DNA of 64,000 bases, taken from positions 10,466,001 through 10,530,000 of the forward strand of contig CM072879.1 in the NCBI GenBank assembly GCA_036937835.1, given 5' to 3'. This DNA is from Pampus argenteus (lineage: Eukaryota; Chordata; Actinopteri; Scombriformes; Stromateidae). The position numbers and the translations under genes are program-made. Below are positions 51,098-61,303 of the stretch, one piece after another (within the stretch, counting starts at the first letter, position 1; the number at the start of each line of letters is the position of its first letter). Below the pieces are notes generated by a model. The model had not been told where the DNA came from. It made no database searches and saw only the letters and a list, made by a program, of their open reading frames with translations.

Positions 51098-52173
51098 CGA
51101 CCAATCCTTTCCTGTGGAAGCCCTCACACTGTTCTTTGGGTCACATCCAGTTTCCACTCATTTAGCGCAGGAGTGCTGTGAGCCATGGAACGAGGAACAA
51201 GAAAGAAAGAAGATCTCTTTGTGTTTCATAAGAATATAAATCCAGACTACTAAGGAAAGAAAAATTTTAAAAAGCATAATCAGTTTTTTTTTCTTTTCTG
51301 AATCTGCTACCCTGCACCTGACCTAAATACACAACTAACTCTTTGTGTTATCAGCAAGGTTTAAAATGGTGTTCAACCATTTTTAATGGCTTCAACTTAT
51401 CATCCTATACATTTTTTCTGTAATGCATTTTTTCTCATTCAAACTTGCCCAGGTTGGCGTGACTCAAAGTTGTAAAGGTAACCAATGCACCAATAATTAA
51501 TGGTAACATTTGCAACAATCTATTTATTTCATTTCTGTCTACATTAATCCAGCTTTCCCAGCTGAGACCAGGAGCTGGCATAAGAACTGCATTACCCAGA
51601 CTACCTCATGGAGCCCCTGCTCGAAGACCTGCGGTCGCGGCCTGTCCTTGAGGGTCTCTAACGCTAATGACCAATGTGAGCTGGTCAAAGAGTCCCGCCT
51701 CTGCAACCTTCGACCGTGTGAGGTCGACATCACCAAACACATCAAAGTAAATGCAGACACACCAAGAAGGTTTACATTTATCGTGCAATCTTGCAGAGAG
51801 GTTTGAAATGAATACATTATTTAAATATCTAATCATAGTCAGTTAAATTCTCTCCATACCCTTCCTCCCTCAGCCAGGAAAGAAATGTCTGAACATCTAC
51901 AGGGAGGATCAGCCCTCAAACTTTACCATCTCTGGCTGCACCAGCAAAAAGCAGTATAGGCCCAAATACTGCGGTGTCTGCACAGACGAGCGCTGCTGCA
52001 TCCCCTACAAGTCCAAGACCATCGACGTGGAGTTCGAGTGTCCTAACGGGACAGGATTCACCTGGAAGATGTTGTGGGTCCAGGCCTGCTTCTGCAACCT
52101 CACCTGCAAAAACCCCAATGACATTTTCGCCGAGCTGGAGAGTTACTATGGTTACCCAGAAGTCATGACCTGA
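47208..52173 (+). CDS. ccn4: CCN4 / WISP1 matricellular protein, complete, 361 aa
   Basis: Secreted CCN-family protein acting in the extracellular matrix downstream of Wnt signalling. Exons: 47208-47255, 49736-50024, 50389-50643, 51553-51746, 51874-52173. All introns are GT-AG and fall at CCN domain borders; the protein has 361 residues (human 367, recalled). Exon 1 codes for the hydrophobic signal peptide MSWLLLWIITAVGIQQ. Exon 2 carries the IGFBP module (about 45-112, CKWPCECP, CDCCKAC). Exon 3 carries the VWC module (about 119-190, YRNGQSFQPSCKYQC). Exon 4 carries the TSP1 module (SWSPCSKTCGRG at 216-227, ESRLCNLRPCEVDI). Exon 5 carries the cystine-knot CT module (CCIPYKSKTIDVEFECP, ACFCNLTCKNPNDIFAELES). 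Candidate N-glycosylation sites include NST at 21 and NFT at 278. The RPCEVDI and NPNDIFAELESY signatures mark CCN4 within the family. Confidence 0.96.
48012..48034. repeat. Short (ATCC)n tract in ccn4 intron 1
   Basis: Three perfect ATCC units followed by degenerate ones. Confidence 0.6.
51041..51096. repeat. Long (TG)28 microsatellite in ccn4 intron 3
   Basis: About 28 uninterrupted TG units, the longest dinucleotide array in the window, between the VWC and TSP1 exons. Confidence 0.97.
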
Positions 52174-52636
52174 GAAATGTCTTATCAATCATGCTCTCTG
52201 ATTTTTTAATTTTTTTTTTTGGTTGAGATTAATTCATACAACATTTTGTATTTGTGATATGTATGATTATGTATAAGGGATTTTCTTATGGCCTTTTTCC
52301 TATTGGAAAAATCTGTAAATATCAAATATATATATATATATGTGTCTCCAGAATGGATTCATAAAGCATGATGTGCTTTGAGGAATATTTGAAGAACTGC
52401 TTTGCAAATGGAAACATTCAGCCAGTGAGTGCGAGAAATTTTGAAGGCTTAATTTATTAATGCAGCTTTTGAATATAACATACAGTCAACATAGATAATA
52501 AGATGCTATTGTAGATATGTTTCCATATATTTCATTACATTTCTTTTATGATAAATGGCAAAGCCTTATTTTGAATAACCACATGTTCAAATCTGAAATA
52601 ATGACACAATCAGGGAAGATCAGTTACAAGTTTTTT

Positions 52637-52642
52637 TTTATT
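52637..52642 (-). terminator. ndrg1: Candidate poly(A) signal for ndrg1 (minus strand)
   Basis: Plus-strand TTTATT gives AATAAA on the minus strand, about 1.34 kb past the ndrg1 stop. A 3' UTR of that size fits NDRG1, whose mammalian 3' UTR is also long (recalled). Confidence 0.5.
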
Positions 52643-52653
52643 GTCATTTTTTT

Positions 52654-52659
52654 AATAAA
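52654..52659 (+). terminator. ccn4: Poly(A) signal AATAAA for ccn4
   Basis: Canonical hexamer 481 bp past the ccn4 stop codon, only 12 bp from the opposing ndrg1 signal. Confidence 0.6.
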
Positions 52660-53984
52660 TACAAACTGTTAATGTCATTTTAATGCTTTTCTACAGCATT
52701 AGACGGTTGTGCATTGCATCTTTACAAAGCTGTGTATGTTCTACAAAGCAAATGTCGCTGTAGTGCAAGTAAAATACGGGAGTAGAAGGTGTCAGGTAAA
52801 TTCTATGGCTATCCTCATGTTAACATGTGGACCTATCACATCACTCACCCAAAATCCACAACCACATAGGAGCATCACATCTAAAAAGTGAACAATTCCA
52901 TGGCACATCTTTGTTCCGTTGTGCTTGATTGCATAGAAATCATCATATAAAACGAGAGAAAAAAAAAATACCTTTTTGTCTGAAGCCATGATCCATTAAT
53001 AAAGCATACCATGTAAAAGCCTTTTGAATTTGTGTTTTGATTCATTGCAAAGTATACAGACTGGAATGTTCAAAAAAACCATTTGATTCCTGAAAAGATT
53101 CATAAGTTGTATTTCAACAGATGTAGGTATATAGACGTTTGCTAAAACAACACATAACGTTTTGAAAAAACTCACGTATAATGGTCATTGGCAAGATGAC
53201 ACAATATATATATATATATATGATATACTTGAAGTATGTCCCTTAATTTCAAAGTTATGTAAAAATTTGTGAGGCAAACTGCCATTTTTATTTAACCAAG
53301 TGCCTCCTCATTTTCTCTACAAATCTGCTCCTACGTACAAACAACAACACTTCTGACATGGAAAATGAAGAATAAATGATCAAAAAAATTACAGTGACAA
53401 CAGAAAACACAGTCATTTACAGTCAGATATATTTGAGAAAGCTGTGTCAATATGGTAAAAAAAAACAGGAAGGAATACAGAGATAGAAATTAAAACAAAT
53501 GTTTTATATGGTGGATAGATTATGAGCAATATATGTACAAGCTGGTGTACTCGCAGACACAGCTTTCTCCGACATTCTCTGCTTCGGTGGCCCCCAGATG
53601 CTGCGTTGCCCCTAACTACACATTCACCTGACCATGGAGCTCAGTAGCATTTACTGGTCAAATATGTTTGTCCCTCAAGAATGACAGTATGGGCATACAG
53701 TTAACCCTTGACCTCATACTCCAGAGCAACCATATTTTTTTTTTAAAAAATTTGGGGCATCTCAGCTGCACTGAATAGCTGTCTGCAGGTGAGTGTCCAT
53801 TGTGCATTTTACACATCCTGGTATTCTATCTCAGTGTCCCTCTCCACATTAGTGGGTTTGTACATAGGAATGTGTCTGAGTGTGTGTGTGTTTGTGTATG
53901 CGTGTCAGCTGGCAGTTAGAGGCAGCGCAACACAGACTGAAGGGACCTTGCGAAGTCTGGGGTGTCTGGAGAGTGGAGGTTCAC

Positions 53985-56900
53985 TTAGCAGGACACTTCG
54001 GTGGACTTGGGCACAGCTTGGTCCACGTTGCCGTCCATGGAGTCCGTGTGGGAGCGTCCGCGCTGGTTCTCGGTCGTGTGGCTGCGGCTGCGGCTTCCCT
54101 CATTGGTGTGTGAGCGGGAGCGGTTTCCCTCACTGGTGTGAGAGCGGGAGCGGTTGCCCTCGAAAGAGGTGACGCTGGAGCCAGAGGCAGTACGGGAGCG
54201 GACCAGCCGGGTCATGCTGGCAGAGGGCACTGAGGGAAGAGGAGGATAAATATTATGACTGAAAATGACTATTGTGAGCATAATAAATATAAAAAGAGTT
54301 GACTTTAGACTGTTGTTACACACAGTAAGTACGTGGGTCATATTAACCAACACCATCTGAGGTGAATGTGAACCTTAAGGCCAGAACCACATCTTACCAC
54401 AAGGGGGCAGACAACTTTTTGCAGGGTGAAGTCACTCATGAAGGAAATGTGAAGTGCAATGTTTTTGTTCATTTAATTTAAAAAAAAAAATTGTCAACTC
54501 GTATTAACCAGAGTTGAACATTTCCACATTTCTGCATAGAATATTAAGAAATACTGTCTTGAATACTTACTGTATCCCATGCCCTGAATGAAGTACTTGA
54601 AAGCTTCTGTCAATTTGGCAGGCTGCAGAGAGGGAGAACACAAGGAGGGAGATAATCAGTCCACTTGTCATTAATTATCACACTTTTTTACATAACATTG
54701 ACAGACTCAATCTCTCATCCAGCAGCTTACTGCTTGGGTCTGAGATATGACAGCTGCTACGAGCAGGTGCTGCACCGGGCGGAGGATTACAACCTGACAA
54801 CTGTGGTTCACGTCTGCTAATTGCTAATGCTCTTAAGTGCAACCCTCTTACAATATCCCTCCACCTGACAATCTATGCTGATTATCCAGCCCTGTCCAGC
54901 CTGCTCTACAACATTAACAATATCTCACGAATGTTTTTATTTATTTATTATTATTTAATCACAAAGTCACAAAGACAGACATACACACCTGATCAACCTG
55001 GGGCATTCCTCCACAGTCAGCCATCTGGAGAGAGGAAGAAAAGCACAAAAGAGGCCATTAGCATTTAGCAACTCGACACGTGTGCAATCACACAGCAGTG
55101 GACACATGTCATTACCCCCCCATTGCATTCAACATGTCCCATTTGAACACAACAACTTGTCCCTGCTGCTTCCAATCAGTGTTCATATAGACTTTGAATA
55201 GTTAAAAACCTCAATTAATGGCACCTATCTTAACTCCAACAGTCATTTGGCTTCAGCGGATCATAAAAATGTTGCCACAGGGCAACACAAACTAGGTCAG
55301 TTGCGGCAGTAGGTACATTGCCTCTGAGGATGCATTCAGCTGTCCTACTGCTGGTTAATGTGTCACCAGGTAAATGCTGAGCCACTGGAATCTTATCAGC
55401 TGATGCTTTTCCATCAAGGCTATTACAATCTGAACGAGGATATGGGACAGGAGGTAGAGGAGGGGCAGAATGGAGAGAGAGAGAGAGAGAAACAGGCCCC
55501 CTCACCTTAAGCAGGGTAGTCTTTGTTGGGTCCAGTTTAGTGTTGCACTCAACCTGTGGGAATAAATGAAATAAATACATTCAGCGAATGATATGATGCA
55601 ATGATGTTAAAAGTGCACAGCATCACTTGATATTCGTTCTCAACTTTGTTCCCGCTTAAGTCATGTCAAACTGTTATCCTTAAGCATTTAATCTTGCATA
55701 TCTTATGGGCTTAAACAGGTGACTGAAGTTGAGTGGAAAACACGTCCAGCACAAATTAACAGGGCAAGCGTGGTGAGAAGTCTAATCATTAGCATTAGAG
55801 CTTTTTCTTAATGGCTGTGAAAATAACAATGTGTGCCCCAACTCACCACAGCCTCCACAGCAGGAGAACTATCGCCAACCACCAGCAGAGAAGGGCATCT
55901 GGATAAGGGAAACACACAATTACAATTACAAATCAACGTTGGCAAGATTTTCTAAATTACAACGTGATTTACAATAAATGTGCCACAAATATTCTTTGCT
56001 TGTTGCTTGATAAAATCTTACTTGAGGGTTCTGACGTTGCTTCCAGGGACCGGCCTCTCGATTTCCAGATCCCTCCGACTGTAGATACATATATATTAAA
56101 ATCTTTAGTTTTATTTAATCAGAAGTTCTCTACATAATTAAATTGCATGTTTCTTCTTCTTCTTCTCACCCTGGTATTTTTTTAGGTAGTAATTTCTTTT
56201 TAACTGCCTGTGAAGGGAACATGTAGACCGACTCTCATGTGTTTTACCTTTCATAGGACTTAACGAAGAGATGCAGGTTGAACTGGTTCATGTCATTTAG
56301 GACGTGGTGACGGTATGTGGCGATGAGGTCCTGGTTGTGGTGGATGTCCTCCTGTGATGACCAAACACAAAACCTCTTAACCTCACTACTACTACCTAAA
56401 AACCTACAAAAGCAAATTAACCTTGTACATCACTGTACCAGTGTGCAGCATTACTTTAGATTCTGAAGAGATTTTGGTTTAAAAAAAAACAAACAAAAAC
56501 AAGTACAATTTGAAGACGTACCTTTCCAAAGAGGTGTGTGATAATCATGTCAGGCATGGCGTGGGTCCACCCGCTGATCTGAGATTAGACATGAAAACTG
56601 CATTCAGGTTCATTGCAACATTTGTCTTTTTCTCACCTCTGATAGTCCAAAATACTATTAAGCATTAAGCAAATGTGTGTATGTGTGTGTATACCTTATG
56701 TGCAGCCCAGTCCATCCAGCCCTCAGCACATGGGTTGATGTTGATAAGCACCAGGCCCTCCACCATGTTTGGGTAATCAAGCTAAAACACACATAACATG
56801 TTGTATCAGCACACAATGTTGCTAACATTATTATGTATTGCGTATGTCTTTCAGCTACAGCGGAGGCTACACTAAGGAGTTAAAAGCTGTATCTCTGTCA

Positions 56901-59900
56901 GCCCTGTGTCAACACAGTGAAACTTCCTACTGAGCACAATGTTGGTGCTGAACTGATCTGGAACATTCCTGAGGCTTTCACGGCTCAGCAGGATCAAGCA
57001 ATAAGCAGCGTTACATTGCCAAAATCAGCAAAAAGACAAACTACATTAGCCGGCTCTGCTAATCCTCAATTGATTAAACTCATTATTATTAAGCCTGATT
57101 GAGAGGGCAAAGGGGGGGATACTTACAGCGAATCTGGTCAGAATGTAGGCCCCAGCTCCAATGCCCAGTCCAATAACAGTCTTCAGCCTGGAGCACACAA
57201 AGATACGCAGATACTGTTAGAACAACAGGTTAGAAAAGAAACTTCAACATGAGCATGAGCAGGTGGTGCCAAAACTGCAGCTCAACTTACCCAAAGTGTT
57301 TCAACACCAGTGGGAGGGTCTCAGAAAGCTGGTCCATAGAGGGGTACTCATATCTGGGAAGCCAAATAAAAACATTAGAATTATTTTTTATTATAAAACT
57401 TTAAACCACTGGTTCAGTAACAACTGATATCTAATCAGGTGTCTACATTGTAGGTTAACGCGAAGCAAAGTCCCGCCATCAAAGCAGAGATTAGGTTGAA
57501 CGAGATAAACGCCTGTCCCTACAACACGCTCGGCAAATTAGGTCGCCTTAAGAACATCCGCAGTGATCTACCTGTTGAGTCAAAGGTCACAGTATGCTTG
57601 ACATATATTAAGAGCCTATGTGTGTTTGTTTGCTTGTGTGTGTGTGTGTGTGTGTCTAGCTCACCCAGTGGAAAAGGTGTTAGCTCCCTCATGCTGCCCA
57701 GGGGCATCAACGTGACACACGGCAAAGTGCTGCATGATCTCTGACATGTCCTCGTGGTTGAAGAGCGTGTTCCAGCAGGTTTTGTCTGGAAAACAAAGAA
57801 GGATGTGGATAAGTGATGCTTGGCTGACTTGTACACATGAACTCAAGTAACCTGAGAGTATGTGTAAAACATGCAGGGTTTTGTTTTTGTATAAAAAAAA
57901 CCAAAAACATGTGGTGTCATAAAAATCTGTCAGTAAATTTGAAGGAGTTTGGTGTAATGTAATAGACTTAACATTAAGTTAGCTCTGTGAACGTAATCTG
58001 ATCTCATGTTCAAAACACTCTGGGTTTTGGCAAACAACAGATGTTTCTCCTAGATGAAGATAGAGCTGAATAAGGGGCTGCACTTACGGTTCAGTCCAAT
58101 GTCATGGAAGGAGAGGATGACTGGTCTGTCAGCCTTGGGAACCCCCTTCATCGTACAGTGGATTCTTCCATGAGGAGTCTCCACGTCATGCTCCTAAAGA
58201 TGTGCAAAAATGACCAAGCTTAGCAATAGTTAGCAATTGTTAGAAACAATTTTTTAAAAAAAGCAACCCCAATAAATTCATGACCACTACCATCACAATT
58301 AAAATGCATCTGCTCAAATCAAACACATTGTATAAAAAGTCCCAGATTAATCACGCAGGATCTTCACTCTTGCATTTCAGTCTGCAATAATTCATGCACT
58401 CAACCATTCATTACTGCCTCATCTTGTTTTTTTTAATTTAATTTTTCAAACTTTTCTCCAACCAAGCTAGAAAACAGCTGAACGACAATGTGACTGCAGC
58501 GCAATCAAATAAATCCACTGAAAACAGAAAAAAAAAAATATATATATATATTTTTGTCTACTCACGCTGACTTCAATCTCAGCAACAATCATTTCCACAT
58601 CAGAATCCTCAAGAACCATTTTTGCAGTAGAGCGGTTCAGCTCGCTACTGAGAAATGCAGTCACAGAGGCTCTCTGAGCTATAGATCCAAATGCTGGGAA
58701 GCTTCTGAAGTTGTTGAGCCCGGCTCTGTGAGCAGCGTTTTATATGCCTGCTGCTTACTGCAGGTTTGCCTAAGCTCCTGGCCTCCCATGGTGCCTTGCA
58801 GGCTGGTCAAAACAAGCTAATTCTAGATGAAGCGATCCCTAAATTGGATCAGCCAATGTCAGACAGAGGGACATCGGCTCTTGGGTTGCCATGATGAGTA
58901 ACTATGGGTGCGTGTATGATCAGTGAGAAAACATGTTGAGTGAGTGACGGGAAGACAGCAGCCATTATTCAGCAAAAAATGAGGGAAAATGTTTACAAAA
59001 TCTCAGAATAAAAACAAAACAAAATTTGCCAACTCTGGCCTCTGTAAATAGCAAAACTCTTGATGATACTGTCACAACAATTGCTAAAAATTCTTTATAA
59101 ACTAAATGACTGAATTTTTGGTATCCATGGCAATTAAATAGGCATTTTAACCTATGGATATAGAACTTGCTTACAATATCAAAGCTGAATGTAAATTCAC
59201 TTTTACCACACTGTTCTACTGTTTTTAAAAAAAAGCAAAGTTGTGTGTATTTACATATGCTGAGTTTTCAAGAAATGTCTGACCTTTAACCTCTGAGATC
59301 TTGATGGCTGCACTACTGTCTTGCTGTTTATGGTATTTCTTATGCACTTGTCTACTTCCAATTGTTTCTTACTTTAATAAATTTTTTTTTTTTTTAAATC
59401 AAATGTTTAAAAAAAAATATGCTGGTGAAAATGTTAATGTGCAAACTGAATAAAAAACAACAACAACAACAACACCTGTAAGGTCTGGTATACAAGCTGA
59501 CCTGTTGGGTGGTTTTCAAACCAGTTTTGACTGCATGGGATGTACTCTAGACGAACATCCGAGTAGGTATATAGCCTATTTACTGGACACAGTGTACACG
59601 TAAACGTCTAAGGATTCACCACACTTGGCTCCACCCACTCTCCGCCTCTGCAGGACACACTCGAGCACATACGCTGCATAGGTTAGCTAATCCAGCAAGG
59701 CAGCCTGCATCTATGAATAAATGAAAGGGGCAAAGACTTTTGTTGTGTTTGTGCATATTTATAATGAATGTTAGGAGCAAACCCCTCACATCGTCACCTT
59801 CAACTAAACTGTGTCACTGATTGTTGGAAGCTCAGCCGCCTTAGGGATGTCAAACACTTGTCCCGGATACTTCAGGTCAATAAAGTTGTGCGATACCAAA

Positions 59901-61285
59901 GTAATTCAAAAGGTCATGAGAAACAGATTGGCCCACTGACTGCCACAGGAGAGGACCCGACACACTCTCACACACTCAGACCCGACATGCTGGAGCTGTT
60001 ATGTTTGAGGTTAAGATCAATATGTTTTTTGATGATGGGAGTATATGACATACTGACACTAAAGTGTTAATAAACAACAACGTATATGGCTTGAGAAGAA
60101 GGTGGATTTGTTTTTAACAGTAAGGGTCTGACAGGGACGCTGTCCAAGGTGCTGAGATGGTCCCCTGACTCAGCGTCCACATACAAACGTGTGTGTGTGT
60201 GTGTATGAGTGTCTGTAAATGTGTACTGTTGCTGTGTTATCTTTCAAATCCAGTCTAAACTGTGGTTCATCACATTCACTAGTTGACTGAATTCATGGAG
60301 CCCCAATTAGATTTCTGTCCTAATAAAATAACAGTAGATGAAAGGTCATCACCAAGATAGACGAAGCAGTGCAACATCTACGTCGATTACTGGCTTATTG
60401 GAATACTTACTTACTAAGTTTTTATTTTTAACCTGCCACTAGATGGTACTAGACAATGGTACTAAATAATAAGATAAACAGTAAAACTGTCTGTGCATGA
60501 AACCAGTAAACTGTATCATCTGTCAAAGATTGCTTAAACTAATAAAGCGTACAACTAGTGGAAATAATAAACATGTATGAGTATGAGTTCTTGTGTCTGC
60601 AAACATACCTTGATAACGAGCTGCTGCACAGCCTCTCTCAAGCCCTGAAAGGAAAGAAGATGCTAATGAAAATATAAAACTAATGCAATTACAGCGAAGC
60701 ATGTAACAATTATTATATCAATTATTATATCCGGAGAGCATTATCCTGTCACTGAACGCATTTTCACGTCCATATGGCTGCTGTCATGAGAGTGAATAAT
60801 TTCAAATGCACAAATCTCTAGCACAAATCACAAATGATCAATGACTGAACAGTGTTCTTTGTAGAGCTCAATGTTTTTTATATTTTCATTAGAAAACCCA
60901 TCAACATCTTTTTTTTTTAACTATGCTTTCACTCATTTTGATTTTTTTTTTTTTTAAATGATTTCCAAAAAAAAAAAAAAAATTTTAAACAGGCTTTAGA
61001 TTTTTGAGAAATTCAGTCTCATTAAGTAAGAAATGTCTCGGTGAGCAGCCTCTGAGGTCTCCTTTTGAAATGTGTACAAATCCTTATATGTGCAAACTTG
61101 AGTCAACGACACGCACAAAATGAGCCACACAAGCAATTTGTGAGACACACACACACTGTGAAAAAAGATCAATGTGAACAGGTTAAAACAGGCTGGAGAG
61201 TATTTAACATTCTCTTTACATTACATACCGGCAGTTCCCTGTCAACCAGCAGGGGCTTGGACTCAACAACCTGGATGTCATCCAT
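53985..61285 (-). CDS. ndrg1: NDRG1 (N-myc downstream regulated 1), 393 aa long form
   Basis: Alpha/beta-hydrolase-fold protein without hydrolase activity, linked to hypoxia, vesicle trafficking and myelin maintenance. Coding exons: 61285-61229, 60644-60609, 58193-58088, 57785-57665, 57353-57291, 57187-57127, 56781-56695, 56578-56522, 56351-56248, 56078-56022, 55898-55847, 55553-55506, 55024-54989, 54622-54571, 54229-53985. All introns are GT-AG and the phase is continuous; human has 394 residues (recalled). The start is MDDIQVVESKPLLVDRELP, and 5' UTR probably continues to the acceptor at 61303. Conserved blocks are EHDVETPHG, HFAVCHVDAPGQHEGA, NINPCAEGWMDWAAHK, CPSLLVVGDSSPAVEAVVEC, KLDPTKTTLLKMADCGGMPQ and GMGYMPSASMTRLVRSRTAS. 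The nucleophile-elbow position reads GLGIGAGAY, with no Ser. The C-terminal RSRSHT repeats identify NDRG1 rather than NDRG2-4. A non-coding exon 1 probably lies at higher coordinates or outside the window. Confidence 0.95.
54039..54158 (-). repeat. ndrg1: In-frame 30 bp coding repeat, four units (SGK1-type sites)
   Basis: Residues about 337-376 are four 10-residue units: GNRSRSHTSE, GNRSRSHTNE, GSRSRSHTTE and the diverged NQRGRSHTDS. Each provides RxRxxT (Thr344, 354, 364, 374), the SGK1 consensus; GSK3 then acts on human NDRG1 primed this way. Human NDRG1 has three units (recalled). Confidence 0.9.
58566..58619 (-). CDS. ndrg1: Probable alternative first coding exon of ndrg1 (18 aa)
   Basis: On the minus strand the ATG at 58619, in a strong context (GCAAAAATGG), opens MVLEDSDVEMIVAEIEVS. 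It ends at a consensus donor (GTGAGT) in phase 0, the same phase as the acceptor of the EHDVETPHG exon 373 bp downstream. Joined there it would give a 380-residue ndrg1 that replaces the first 31 residues. A minus-strand TATAAAA lies about 120 bp upstream. Confidence rests on the combination of promoter motif, start context, donor and phase; no transcript was seen. Confidence 0.7.
58738..58745 (-). promoter_or_regulatory. ndrg1: TATA box of the internal ndrg1 promoter
   Basis: The minus strand reads GCATATAAAACGCTGCTC. Initiation would be expected about 30 bp further on, near 58710, leaving a 5' leader of about 90 bp before the ATG at 58619. Confidence 0.6.
59458..59474. repeat. (CAA)5 repeat in an ndrg1 intron
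   Basis: Five CAA units between the long-form exon 3 and the internal promoter. Confidence 0.8.
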
Positions 61286-61303
61286 TTCAAAGAGCTGCAG
61301 AGC

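Larger units (their letters stand above)
52174..52680 (+). other. ccn4: ccn4 3' untranslated region
   Basis: The stretch runs from the TGA to shortly after the AATAAA at 52654-52659. It is AT-rich, with an AT dinucleotide run near 52329. A later AATAAA at 52998-53003 could serve a longer form that would overlap ndrg1 more deeply. Confidence 0.6.
52620..53984 (-). other. ndrg1: ndrg1 3' untranslated region (inferred extent)
   Basis: The extent is inferred from the stop codon at 53985-53987 and the minus-strand AATAAA at 52637-52642. It holds an AT run at about 53205-53222 and is otherwise unremarkable, with no competing gene. Confidence 0.5.

Noticed and set aside
53789..54172. 127-residue plus-strand open frame rich in Arg, Gly and Ser
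   Set aside because: It is the antisense of the ndrg1 last exon and its repeat. The ndrg1 strand carries the conserved protein.
58620..58664. Upstream extension of the alternative ndrg1 exon to a start at 58664
   Set aside because: The codon at 58664 is GTG, not ATG. The first ATG in this frame is at 58619 and has a strong context.
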